Part shown: positions 13,659-27,467 of the stretch, piece by piece | Position numbering within the stretch: the stretch's first letter is position 1 | How the letters are laid out: each line of letters opens with the position of its first letter | Assembly (NCBI GenBank): GCA_965112735.1 | Contig: OZ218961.1 | Span: forward strand, 186,001-250,000 | Direction of reading: 5' to 3' | DNA from: Phaeosaccion multiseriatum | Lineage: Eukaryota; Ochrophyta, other classes | DNA: 64,000 nt | Notes under the pieces: model-generated | The model's input: only the letters and a program-made list of their open reading frames with translations | The model's database searches: none | Told to the model about the DNA's origin: nothing | Position numbers and translations under genes: made by a program

Positions 13659-15080
13659 GGGGGGGGGGGGGGTGGTCTGTATGTGTGTATACACGTGCGC
13701 TTTTCTTGCCCCTCATGCCCTTCTGCCTCTCTCTCTGTCCCTCACTCTCACAAAACACATACACACACTTATCCACACACACACACACACACACACAGAC
13801 CAACACCATCGGGCCCGTTATGCTCGCCCAGGCGCTCGCTCCTCTCATGACGTCAGCAGCACGGAACAAGCAGAGCAAGGACAAGTCTCAAGGCTCGGCA
13901 TCCATAGTCGCCAACATGAGTGCGAGGGTGGGGTCCATCGGAGACAATCGGATGGGGGGTTGGTGGTGAGTGAGTGGGTCATTGGTTCATTGATTGAATG
14001 ATTGATTCATTGATTGGGTTAGAGATTGGGTCATTGGTTCATTGCTTGATTGATTGATTGGGTGAGTGAGTGGGCCATTGTTTCATTGATTGACTGATTG
14101 ATTGGTTGAGTGATGGGTAAGTGGTTTATTGATTGACTTATGGATGGCCGGTAGGTATGGAGAGGAGGAATGGAATGGAGTGGAGTGGTGTTGCCTGGTG
14201 TTGCCGGAACGCTGTCTTGGGCCAAGCTGCCCTGAACACAAGCTTTAGTTTTAGTTTTAGTTTTCTGACACCCTCCCCCCCCTCCTCACTGTGTGGCCCG
14301 CTGTGTGGCGCTACTACCGATGGTCCGTATTGGGCCACAACGGTCAAACACGGGCCTTCACGGCATCCGCAACGTGGTCTGTAACGGTCCGTATCATGGT
14401 CCTTAACGGGCCCGTGGTCTGTAACGGTCCGTATCATGGTCCTTAACGGGCCCGTGGTCTGTAACGGTCCGAATGTGGTCCTTAACGGTCATTGACGGCA
14501 CGCAGGTCCTACCGCATGAGCAAGGCGGCTCTGAACCAAGCGACAAAGTGCATGGCCCTCGAACTCAAGAGGCACGGAGTGTGGGCAGTGGCGCTGCATC
14601 CGGTAGGTGGAGGGGGAGGGAGGATGGAACGGTCTTACGTAAGCGCTCACACAACACACACTTGGGGGCCCACGAAAGCTTTACGCAGGAAGAAGAATGC
14701 TGGTTGCAAAGAGTTTTGTCATTATTTCATCACCCCCTAACCCCATACCCATCAGGCCCCCGTAAGTCACGTAATACCACGTAATAATTCCTAAAAAGCA
14801 AAAAAGAGTTTCACACACCAGGCCACATAAGCTCACGTAAGCTCGCTTCGCTTACACATTACCTCCCATCCCCCACACACATGTCAACCTCCGATCCCAC
14901 CCCAACCCACAGGGCACAACGGACACCGGTCTGTCCAAGCCGTTTCAGGCCAATGTGAAACCCGACAAGCTGTTTTCTGTAACGTTCACATGCACTTCGC
15001 TGCTGGACGTGCTGGACTCGCTCGAGCCAAGACACACGGGGGGCTTCTTCGCTTACGACGGAACCCTCATTCCGTGGTAG
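12563..15080 (+). CDS. Short-chain dehydrogenase/reductase with N-terminal signal peptide
   Basis: An NAD(P)-dependent oxidoreductase of the classical SDR family, resembling C-factor-like members. Exons 12563-13114, 13290-13589, 13799-13965, 14506-14602 and 14913-15080 join in phase to give 427 residues. The start is MLTVSLLLLLCFASLL, a hydrophobic signal peptide, followed by about 140 residues rich in Ser and Arg, possibly an organelle-targeting extension. The SDR domain shows the cofactor loop TGGNRGIG, a DLTNQTS adenine-contact region, LLNVAAVLGDG (NAG-like), a Ser in VANMSARVGS, and catalytic YRMSK (YxxxK), then ALHPGTTDTGLS. It ends GTLIPW. Substrate is unknown. Intron 2 is mostly (TG)n plus (CA)n. 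A decayed copy of the 3' end follows the stop. Confidence 0.9.
13590..13659. repeat. (TG)n directly at the 5' splice site of dehydrogenase intron 2
   Basis: The intron opens GTGTGTGTG and continues as TG repeats for about 70 bp, then a G run near 13660. A (CA)n tract at 13752-13797 closes the same intron just before its AG. Confidence 0.9.
14374..14490. repeat. 40-bp tandem repeat in dehydrogenase intron 3
   Basis: Units start at 14374, 14414 and 14454 with GTGGTCTGTAACGGTCCG. Two are full length and nearly identical and the third is partial. They lie just before the acceptor at 14505. Confidence 0.9.
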
Positions 15081-15245
15081 GCTGACGTTCTGTGGGGGTG
15101 GATGAGGGGATGTGTAAGAGTCTCATTTCATTCCGTAGGTAGGGGGGCTTCTACGCATACGGCAGAACCCTCATTTGTGTAGACCAGTTGAGTGGCAGTG
15201 GATGAGGGGATGTGGAAGAGTCTCATTTCATTCCCTGGATGAGGG
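15038..15245. repeat. 104-bp imperfect tandem duplication spanning the dehydrogenase stop codon
   Basis: Unit 1 starts with GGGGGGCTTCTTCGC inside the last exon, includes the stop, and runs into the 3' flank. Unit 2 starts at 15142 with GGGGGGCTTCTACGC and repeats both the coding end (now GGFYAYGRTLI) and the flank GGATGAGGGGATGTG...AAGAGTCTCATTTC. Unit 2 is a non-coding relic. Confidence 0.85.
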
Positions 15246-15350
15246 GGATGATTTAATTTCACTCTGCGGTGATGTTGATGAGTCATTATTGCAGAGCGGG
15301 GCCTAAAACTAAACTACACTACGAAAGCAACAACACGCCCAACTCCTTTT

Positions 15351-15381
15351 ACAGTTACAAAAGCTCGTGGAGCTTTCACAG

Positions 15382-15404
<23 letters not shown>
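15351..15404. repeat. 27-bp tandem duplication spanning the sulfotransferase stop codon
   Basis: ACAGTTACAAAAGCTCGTGG begins both units, at 15351 and 15378. The gene's TAA (minus strand, 15384-15382) falls inside the second, so the same end sequence recurs in its 3' untranslated region. Confidence 0.9.
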
Positions 15405-18953
<3,549 letters not shown>

Positions 18954-19295
18954 GGCCGCGTCTGGCCTTGGCTGGATTCTCTACAGCCTGTTCCCCTGCT
19001 CGGTCCGCCTGCTGGAAGGGCCGTCCCCGCTGAGAGCCACCCAAGGGAAAGGAACAAAAAAAGAAACAAGACAGGTCTTTAGCCGCCTGTTCCTTCTACA
19101 GGCAATCCGAGGTCTTCGAGATGAATCTTTCCCCTTTCTACCCTTTCTCTCTCTCCCGGTAAAACGGCAACTCGAATTTCTGTAACATATCGATATTATG
19201 TAGACAGTCGAAATTATACATTACGTAAGGGCTGCGTCCAAGAGCGCTCAGAGAGATAAGAGGACACAGAGAGAAAAGAAGAAAAATAGATCAAG
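18954..19295. promoter_or_regulatory. Shared upstream region of the sulfotransferase and secreted-protein genes
   Basis: These 342 bp lie between divergent start codons. They contain an AT-rich patch with the palindrome ATATCGATAT at about 19186 and a TTACGTAAG word at 19224. No promoter element can be assigned with certainty. Confidence 0.35.
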
Positions 19296-20804
19296 ATGAT
19301 GGGCATTCGGCGACTGCTCAGCTATGCGCTTGTGCTCTTGGTGCTCCTGGCGGTGGCCACACAGCCCGCGCACGCCGCAGAGAGCAAGTCCATGCAAACG
19401 TAAGTCCGTTTGGGGCTGACGAACAGGAAGGAATGCAAGGGGCCCGAGGACGGGGGAGGGCGAGGAGAGGAGGGGCAGAAGATGCAATGCAATGCTTTGG
19501 TTGGGGCGTAGGAGGAGGAAGGCAGGCCCCGATAGCGGAGCGGGCGGGAAGGCCGGCAGCGGCAGCAGAGCGTCAAAGGCTGCGACGTGGCAGTTAGTTG
19601 ATAGGGGAGCAAGGGGCCGTGTAGGGGATTGGGGGCTGGTTTTCGAGGGTGGGGAGAGGTCTGTTTTGGGTCCGTCTAAGTATGCTCGTGTTTGCAATCG
19701 TGTGGCAACCCGCTCTTTGCTCCCAGTTGCTGCTGGTGCCCTTGCCTGGCTTCTGTCAACACACATGTCTCGGGCCGCTTGCTGCTGCAGCTGCTACCCC
19801 AACTCTCTGACGCCCTGCGCTGCAAATGGAAGCATCGATGATCATCGCGACCCAACTTCCCCCTCCTCGCTTACCTCCCTCTGTGGTGTTCTTTGTGTGT
19901 ATTCATGTTTTGAAGTTCCATCGTACTACAACTTGTGCATCCATCCCATCTCATATGACCATCCTGCAATGCTCGCTTCGCCTTCCGTACACCGCACACT
20001 GTGCCACCCCGTCCCCTTCCGTGCTCCTCTCTCTCTCTCTCTCTCTGTGTCCAGCTTACAAAACACCGGCCGAGCCCTGAAAGACGCCATTCTGAAGATC
20101 ATCCGAGCCCCGATTGACCTCCTCAAGGCCATCGGTGAAGCGCTCAAGAAGGGCGGCGACAAGGCCCGAGGAGCGGCAGAGGGACAGGCGGACTCCATCA
20201 AGGCCGCCGCCAAGCAAATGAAGGACTCCGCCAACGAAGCCGCACACAAAGCCTCGGATGCTGCGCACCACGCCGCCGACTCTGTCAAGGAAGCAGTGGA
20301 CGGTGCTGCCGCCGCCCTGAAGGAAGCAACGGGAGCAGCCACGGGGGAAGCCGAAAACCTCGCCAAGGATGCCGAGGCCGCTATGGACGACGCAACGGCC
20401 AAGGTGGAGAAGGCAGGTTAGTGAGGAGGGTGGGGCGGGGGTGGGTGGGGATGGGTGAGTGGGTGAGTGGTCGGGTGTATGGGTTGTCGGGTGCGTGGGT
20501 GGGTGGGTTGGGCGCGTGGGCGCGTGAGGAGTGATACCCACGGGTAGCCATGCCACGCACCGTGCAGCAGACCTCTCAATGGGGAGCTGGTGGGCAGGCA
20601 CCCCTTCCCTTCCGTGGGAAATTTGTCCCCTTCCGTGGGCAGGCACCCCTTCCCTTCCGTGACTTCGTCTGGATCTCCCCTTTGTCGCTCCTCTCCCTGA
20701 CTCTTGTGCTTTCCTGTCCCCCATCTCCGCCTCCCTCTCCCTCTCTCCTTCCCATGTCTCCCTCTTACTTCCCTCATCCCCCCCCTCCTCCTCCTCCTCC
20801 TCTC

Positions 20805-20835
<31 letters not shown>

Positions 20836-20861
20836 GTCGACCTCCAGGAAGCGAGCTCTAA
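19296..20861 (+). CDS. Small secreted protein with LEA/apolipoprotein-like helical repeats
   Basis: Exons 19296-19399, 20055-20416 and 20848-20861 join in phase to give 159 residues; the last exon encodes only the end of the protein, SEL. It starts MMGIRRLLSYALVLLVLLAV, a clear signal peptide with likely cleavage after QPAHA. The mature part is almost free of aromatic residues and repeats an Ala-rich 11-mer pattern (KASDAAHHAADSVKEAVDG), as in group 3 LEA or apolipoprotein-type amphipathic helices. Function is unknown; a membrane- or lipid-surface-coating or stress-protective role is possible. Translation could start at the second ATG, at 19299. Low-complexity composition means homology calls would be weak. 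Confidence 0.7.
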
Positions 20862-21185
20862 AGCGCACCCAAGCGGCAAGGCTGTGTGAAGAAGGGTAAT
20901 GAAGAGCGCGTCCTCCGTCCTCCGGCGACGGCAGTGGATGGATCCGCCGGGGATGGCAGTGGATGGAGATGGGGGGGGGGGGCATGATGGATCTGTCATC
21001 TGTGATAGGGGAGGGGGGAGCTGTCGAGGGATGCGAAGCAATCAGCCGCACCAAACCAGCAGGAGATAGGAAGGAAGTAGGGTGTGGTCGGGTGTAAGAA
21101 GGGGATTTTTAACCTGTGAATCAGGAGGAGCAAGCGAGGGAGAGGGGTGGGGGAGCAAGGGAGGGAGAGAGAGCGCGAGAGCGGG

Positions 21186-21232
<47 letters not shown>

Positions 21233-21905
21233 TCCGCCGTTGTCCACTGGATCACTCTGTGGCGCTGGCCTTGTTGGGCACCGTTTGGTACCCAAAGAGC
21301 GAAGGGAGGGAGGAGAGGAGGGCACCTACCTCGCCCTGCTGTGCCCGGCGCGGTGTGGGGAAGATTCCTTGCTTGGTTCGAAATAGTGTCGAAAAGGAAA
21401 AGTGTGGGTATCCATCGATACCCATGTGAGCATACTTACTTCGGTTTTGGTGTGGTTGGGTTTCCGACGTATGCGTCCTCCTTCCCTTCCTTGCTGGCGC
21501 CTGTGGACGGGTTGGTGGTCACATACCTGCGAGCACCATGCATCGAGCGCTGGGGGATCTGTCTGAATACGACTACATACATTAGAGGGTTAGAGGGAGG
21601 GGGGAGGGGGGGAAGGGCCTCATTCATACCAAGAGGGGGCGGAGGGAAGGAAGGCCATCCGTGGTCGGTGGGTCAAGTGGGGTTCGTATCGTAATTACAG
21701 TACAAAACTTTTATCACTACAACGTTGCTGTCAATGGGGGGCCCACTTGATGTCATTTCTTGCCCCCTTGTGTGCCGCCCGGATCCGCCCGACCACCCCC
21801 CTAGCATTCATCTTCTCGAGACTTGTCCGGGTGAATGTCGAATGTCGAATGTCGAATGTCGATATTTACTCAACTCAGCCACACAGTGGGGTTAGGAAAC
21901 TGTAG
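20862..21905. other. Intergenic stretch between the secreted-protein and Pth2 genes
   Basis: No convincing gene. It contains copies of GGATGGCAGTGGATGG at about 20926-20972, a (GCCT)n tract at 21185-21232, and four copies of the 7-mer GAATGTC at 21833-21860 close to the Pth2 start, which could be a promoter repeat. Confidence 0.6.
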
Positions 21906-23585
21906 ATGAGCATGTGGGCAAGACTCGAGAGCAGCATGGCGGAGAAGCCAATGGCAATGCTGCTCGGTACTAGCCTGCTCTCTTTCCTCACTGGCTGTGC
22001 GTGGATGCGTTGGCGAGGCCTTGGCAGCAAGGGGAAGGGGAAGGGGAACAAGGCAGCAGGGGAAGGAGGGGGGGCTCGCGGATACAACGAAGACGAAGAG
22101 GACGAGTACGAGGTGAGGGGGGCTTACGATACACTCTTCTTCCTTAGCCGCGCTCTTCTGAGGGGAAGTCTATAAGAGGGATGGAGACTTTTCCCTCTCC
22201 TGATTTCCACCTTGTTTCCACCCCTCCTCCTCCCCCCCTCCCTCCCCACTCCTCCTCCTCCTCCTCCTCCTTAGGACAACCTACCCTCCGATGGCTACGC
22301 GAGCTTCGGAATCAAGGACGGGCCCGCCAAGCTCGTCCTCGTCGTCAACCAAGTGCGTGTATCTAAACCACCACCCCCTTCCTTCCCTGGTGTGGTGTCA
22401 TCTGATGGCCTGTCAGTGCCTGGCTTGCCTGTCAGTGGCGTGTGGTTCTGAAAGAGCAATGGCTGTAGGGTATTGCGACCGACCCCACTACACCGCCCCT
22501 CCTCCTTTTCCTCCTCCTGCTGCTGCTGCTGCATCACGAACTGCTGTGCCTTCCCTCCTCCCTCCCCTCAGTCTCTCAAGATGGGCAAGGGAAAGATGGC
22601 AGCACAGTGCTGTCATGCTACCCTGGGATGTTTCAAGCTCGCGTCCAATCACGCCCCTGACGCCGTGAGAACCTGGGAGTGGCTGGGGCAGGTACGGAGA
22701 GAGAGAGAGAGAGAGAAGGAGAGAGAGAGATGGAGAGAGAGAGAGGAGAGAGAGAGAGGGAGAGACGGAGAGAGGGAAGAGAGAGAGAAAGAGAGAAAGA
22801 AAGAGAGAGATTTTGCTTGCTTTGCTTGCTGTGTGAAAACTGACATGCACACTTGAGGTGATGATAAACGCCATCGCACTGCTCCCTCCAGACTCTGTGC
22901 TTTGTTTGTTTGGTGCATCCAGGCAGTCGCTTTCAGGCTTTGTTTGTGCTTGGTGCTTTGATTGGTGCTTTCAGGCTCGGGAGGTAGAGGTGTCTGTCCA
23001 TTGGAGTACATTCCTTCTTTCCTTCATTCCGTCCTTCCTTCTCCTTCCTTCCTTCCTTCCTTCCTTCCCCTGACTTCTTTGGTTGCTTCTTTCCTTCCTT
23101 AAACCTACCCACCCACCCACACCCACACCCACCCCCCCAATCGGACAGGCCAAGATCGCCGTCAAGTGCCCGACTGAAGAGGAGATGTTGAACATCCAGG
23201 CAGTCGCCAAGGCAGCGGGGCTCGTCACGTACCTCGTCAGAGATGCAGGTCAGTGAGTCAGTGAGTGAGTGTGTCTCTACGATAGGGGTGTTCTCGCGGC
23301 AGTGACGTTCAATCGGGACTCCTGTCCCTATCGCTGCTCTCTCTCTCTGTGTGCACACCTTCGCTCCTTCACCCCTGCTGCCTACGTGCCCACTTGACAG
23401 TGTTTTGCCTTTGTCTGCGTGTGCGTGTGTGTGCGTGTGTGTCTCACTCTCTCTTTCTCTCTCTGTGTGTGTGTGCGTGAGCAGGAAGGACGCAGATTGC
23501 GAGTGGGTCCCAGACGGTATTGGGCATCGGCCCCGCCCCTGTCACCGCATTTGAGGGCATTACCTCGCACCTCAGCCTCATGTGA
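21906..23585 (+). CDS. PTH2: Peptidyl-tRNA hydrolase 2
   Basis: Releases tRNA from prematurely terminated peptidyl-tRNA. Exons 21906-22112, 22275-22352, 22572-22691, 23149-23248 and 23485-23585 join in phase to give 201 residues. An N-terminal hydrophobic segment [17 protein letters not shown] precedes a Gly/Lys/acidic linker, as in the membrane-anchored form of animal PTRH2. The Pth2 domain is complete: [20 protein letters not shown], then [10 protein letters not shown], a central [13 protein letters not shown] strand, and [19 protein letters not shown] with [11 protein letters not shown] at the end. Location is probably a mitochondrial or ER-type membrane, by analogy. Its stop codon lies in a 22-bp tandem duplication. 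This is one of the surest identifications in the window. Confidence 0.95.
22530..22543 (+). other. GCATCACGAACTGC word upstream of a Pth2 3' splice site
   Basis: A variant of the TATCACCAACTG word lies about 28 bases before exon 3 (starts 22572), in the sense orientation. That is the usual branch-point distance. Confidence 0.55.
22692..22810. repeat. (GA)n tract at the 5' splice site of Pth2 intron 3
   Basis: The intron opens GTACGGAGAGAGAG and continues as GA-rich sequence for about 115 bp. Confidence 0.85.
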
Positions 23586-23622
23586 TCGCGATTGGGCCAC
23601 CATGTGATCGCGATTGGGTCAT
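23579..23622. repeat. 22-bp tandem duplication spanning the Pth2 stop codon
   Basis: CATGTGATCGCGATTGGGCC begins the first unit at 23579, and the second starts at 23601 with two changes near its end. The first holds the last Met codon and TGA. Confidence 0.9.
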
Positions 23623-24518
23623 CGTTCTTGGGGTGTGTGGGAGGTGGGGGGTTGAGGGCGAAGGGCGAAGGACCCACAGAGAGACCTGGAAAGGCCGCAA
23701 TCGCTGCTGCTGTATCACCAATGGCTGCAGATCACCAACGGCTTCTCTTGGCCCCCACAAAGGCCTCGCTGCCTCCACGCGCGCCGCTGAGAGAGAGAGA
23801 GAGAGAGGAGGGGGGGGGGGGGGCGGCCGCTGCGAAGGCGGGGAGGTGGCAGCAGGTGGCCGTGGCTTTGGATGGCAGTGGATGGCAATGGCTTTTGAGG
23901 CTCCCAGACGACCAACGAGCTTCTCTCTCTCTCTCTCTCTCTACTCTCTACTCTCTCTCTCTTTCTCGTGGCTCGGGTTGGTCGGTCGGTCGGTCGAGAC
24001 GGGGGGGGGGGGGGTCAAAGGCGCGGCTGTCTGCAGCCCATGCCGTCTATTGCCATCTGCTGCGGCCATCTCCGAAGCTCTATGGCCTTGACGCAGGCAG
24101 TGCGGACGCACACCCGCAGCCCAACCAGAGCCCAACCACGGCCCCAACCTGTAAGCCCACTCAGCACCTCTGCATCCCCTCGCCAACAGAGGAGAAGATG
24201 GCAGCAGATGGGGTATGGTGCAGAGCATAGCAGAGCAGAGCAGAGCAGAGCAGTTGGTGATACAGAGAAGAGTAGAGAGGAGAGGAGAGGTGTGGGGTGA
24301 GGCCGTGCCAAACCGAGGAGTGGGCGGCGGTCAGGCTCCCAGGGGGGGGGGGAGGAAGGAGGCAGAGGCTACAGCTTGCTCGGGAGGCTCGAAACGATCC
24401 TCGGAAAGATCGCGGAACGATCGCGGAAGACCACAGCATCCCCTCCATCTCCCTGCGCCGGAGGTGTGTCTCTCTTTCTACGGCCTCGGCTCTTGGTGCG
24501 GGGCATTCCTCAAATGGC

Positions 24519-24562
<44 letters not shown>

Positions 24563-25010
24563 CACGTATAATCTCTCTGTGGCTGCACATGGTGGTGAGC
24601 AGCAGCAGTGTGGTGGGAGTGAAGTGAGCGTTGGAGCTCTGCTCGCTCTCGGCCTTGGTCTTGGCGACGAACCACCAACCACTCTACCCTACCGAGTTAC
24701 GTAATACGTAAAGCTCACGTACGTACGCACTTACAGGCTCTTTTTTTGTGCTTTGTTGCCTTGCGTGGCTCTCGTGGGTGGGTGGGTGTGGGTGGGGGAT
24801 CCCGCTCTTAAAATTATGTTTGAAGAATAGCATTACTTAACCTTATCTGATGCACAGCTCCAAGTGAGGTGTGAAGTGTGAAGTGTGATGTTCGGTTTGC
24901 GTGGGGGGGCGGGGGCTTGTCGTGGAGTGACTGACTCGTGTGACTTGGTGACCTACTGCCGAGTCTCTACTCTCCTTTTGATACAGTACAAGCACATGTA
25001 ACGACAGAGG
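23623..25010. other. Gene-poor stretch after Pth2
   Basis: No gene recognised. It contains TATCACCAATGGCTGCAG at about 23713, GGATGGCAGTGGATGG at 23872, GA/CT microsatellites (23790-23810, 23922-23962, 24521-24560), TTGGTGATACAG at 24254, and a cluster of TACGTAA words at 24697-24735. Open frames here are low-complexity and unsupported. Confidence 0.6.
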
Positions 25011-26157
25011 CACACGCGATCACTGCCTTACTGCACTCGCCCCACTCCACACGCGATCACTGCCTTACTGCACTCGCCCCACTCCACACGCGATCACTGC
25101 CTTACTGCACTCGCCCCACTCCACACACGATCACTGCCTTACTGCACTCGCCCCACTCCACACACGATCACTGCCTTACTGCACTCGCCCCACTCCACAC
25201 GCGATCACTGCCTTACTGCACTCGCCCCACTCCACACGCGATCACTGCCTTACTGCACTCGCCCCACTCCACACGCGATCACTGCCTTACTGCACTCGCC
25301 CCACTCCACACGCGATCACTGCCTTACTGCACTCGCCCCACTCCACACGCGATCACTGCCTTACTGCACTCGCCCCACTCCACACGTGATCACTGCCTTA
25401 CTGCACTCGCCCCACTCCACACACAATCACTGCCTTACTGCACTCGCCCCACTCCACACGCGATCACTGCCTTACTGCACTCGCCCCACTCCACACGCGA
25501 TCACTGCCTTACTGCACTCGCCCCACTCCACACACAATCACTGCCTTACTGCACTCGCCCCACTCCACACGCGATCACTGCCTTACTGCACTCGCCCCAC
25601 TCCACACGCGATCACTGCCTTACTGCACTCGCCCCACTCCACACGCGATCACTGCCTTACTGCACTCGCCCCACTCCACACGCGATCACTGCCTTACTGC
25701 ACTCGCCCCACTCCACACGCGATCACTGCCTTACTGCACTCGCCCCACTCCACACGCGATCACTGCCTTACTGCACTCGCCCCACTCCACACGTGATCAC
25801 TGCCTTACTGCACTCGCCCGACTCCACACACAATCACTGCCTTACTGCACTCGCCCCACTCCACACGCGATCACTGCCTTACTGCACTCGCCCCACTCCA
25901 CACGCGATCACTGCCTTACTGCACTCGCCCCACTCCACACACAATCACTGCCTTACTGCACTCGCCCCACTCCACACGCGATCACTGCCTTACTGCACTC
26001 GCCCCACTCCACACACAATCACTGCCTTACTGCACTCGCCCCACTCCACACACGATCACTGCCTTACTGCACTCGCCCCACTCCACACACGATCACTGCC
26101 TTACTGCACTCGCCCCACTCCACACACGATCACTGCCTTACTGCACTCGCCCCACTC
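25011..26157. repeat. 37-bp minisatellite, 31 copies
   Basis: The unit starts CACACGCGATCACTGCCT and repeats without gaps for exactly 31 x 37 bp. Variation is concentrated at one site (CGCGAT, CACGAT, CACAAT, CGTGAT). Because 37 is not a multiple of three, the reading frame rotates and gives a 37-residue peptide period; this is not evidence of coding. Confidence 0.97.
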
Positions 26158-27157
26158 GCATCACACGCCCTTGAGTTTCAGGGTCAGGGCCCCTCCCGTT
26201 GCAACGGGCAGGGCAGCCCTTCAACAAGTGCTTGCACAACAAGGGCTTGCACAACACAAAGACGGGCAGGCGGGCAGGCAAAGAGCTCTCAAAGGGGTCA
26301 AAAGCACATTCTCACTGACTTACTGCCCGTGTCAAGGGCAAATGAATGGTCATTGCATCGTTTCGTAAATTATTTTATTTCTAAGTACTACTCTTTGTGC
26401 TGTGATGTATCACCAACTGCTGTACTGTGCTGTGTTGTGCTGCACACGTATTGACAAGCCCTCCTCCCCCCCACTCCCAAGCCTCTCAAGCCCCAAAGCT
26501 CCTATCGCAAGTAATGCAAAGGGCCCTATCCCAAGCAACGCTCTACTTGCCGGGCATCGCCGCACATATATCGTCCGTGACCCCCCCCCCTGGGCCTCCG
26601 TGCCTACGCACACACCGTCCCATACGCCTTTGCTTGGCCGACCCCCTCCTCTCCGCCCCCGCCCTCGCTCCCGCGCTCTCTCACTCTCTCTTGTCTCTCT
26701 CTCTCCCTCTCCTTGTGTGTTGTGAGTTGAGTTTTGTGTGTATGATTTGTATGTGGATGTTGCTGTGTGTGGATATGTGGGTGTGTGAGGGTGTCTCTCC
26801 TCCCTCACATTCCCTCTCCTCTCCATCTCGACGGCTCCATATACCTCTCTCATCGCCTGTTGCCATACACTCGCTCCTCCTCCTTCCTGCCTTGTGTCTT
26901 CACGCCGTCCCAAGTCTGCCATTTGTTGATGCATCGCCTCCCTCCCTCGTTAGGACCTCTTCCTCAGCAGGAGGCCTCTCTCTTGCTCCACCCTCAGACC
27001 TCCCACCACACCCCACCACACCACACCCCACCCCCACCCACCACCTCGGCCCCTCCCTGTCCTCCATGCACAGCCTCCAAGGCTCTACACGCTGGTTCGA
27101 CAAGGAACGATTCACTGACTTACTCCTTCGTCACATAGAAACGCACGAACCCGCACA

Positions 27158-27221
<64 letters not shown>

Positions 27222-27467
27222 CACACAACACATGTACAGGACGGGATGAGACTCTCTCTACCGAAGACCGCCCCGACGTCACCCCCTTTACCCTTCCATA
27301 CGACTGCAGCTAGCCACCCCCCCCCCCTTACCATACGACTGCAGCTAAGCTCAGCTAACCCGCCCTCCCGACCTACATCCTCTTGTCTCAAGCCCTGCGT
27401 TCCCGTCTCACTTGCTCACACCACTTCTTCACACCCCTGCTGCTCGCTGTTCACTGTTGATCACTGT
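26158..27467. other. Intergenic stretch between minisatellite and exchanger gene
   Basis: No gene supported. TATCACCAACTGCTG occurs at 26408 and a (CA)n tract at about 27165-27230. A long plus-strand open frame across 26427-27707 is Pro/Ser/Leu-rich and overlaps the exchanger's last exon, so I treat it as noise. Confidence 0.6.

Noticed and set aside
23592-24230. Gene between Pth2 and the minisatellite
   Set aside because: Frames here depend on repeat words and GA/CT tracts, and show no conserved domain or consistent exon structure.
25011-26157. Possible CRISPR array or repeat protein gene
   Set aside because: The 37-bp units abut with no unique spacers, and the open frames come from frame rotation of a non-triplet unit. 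It is a minisatellite.
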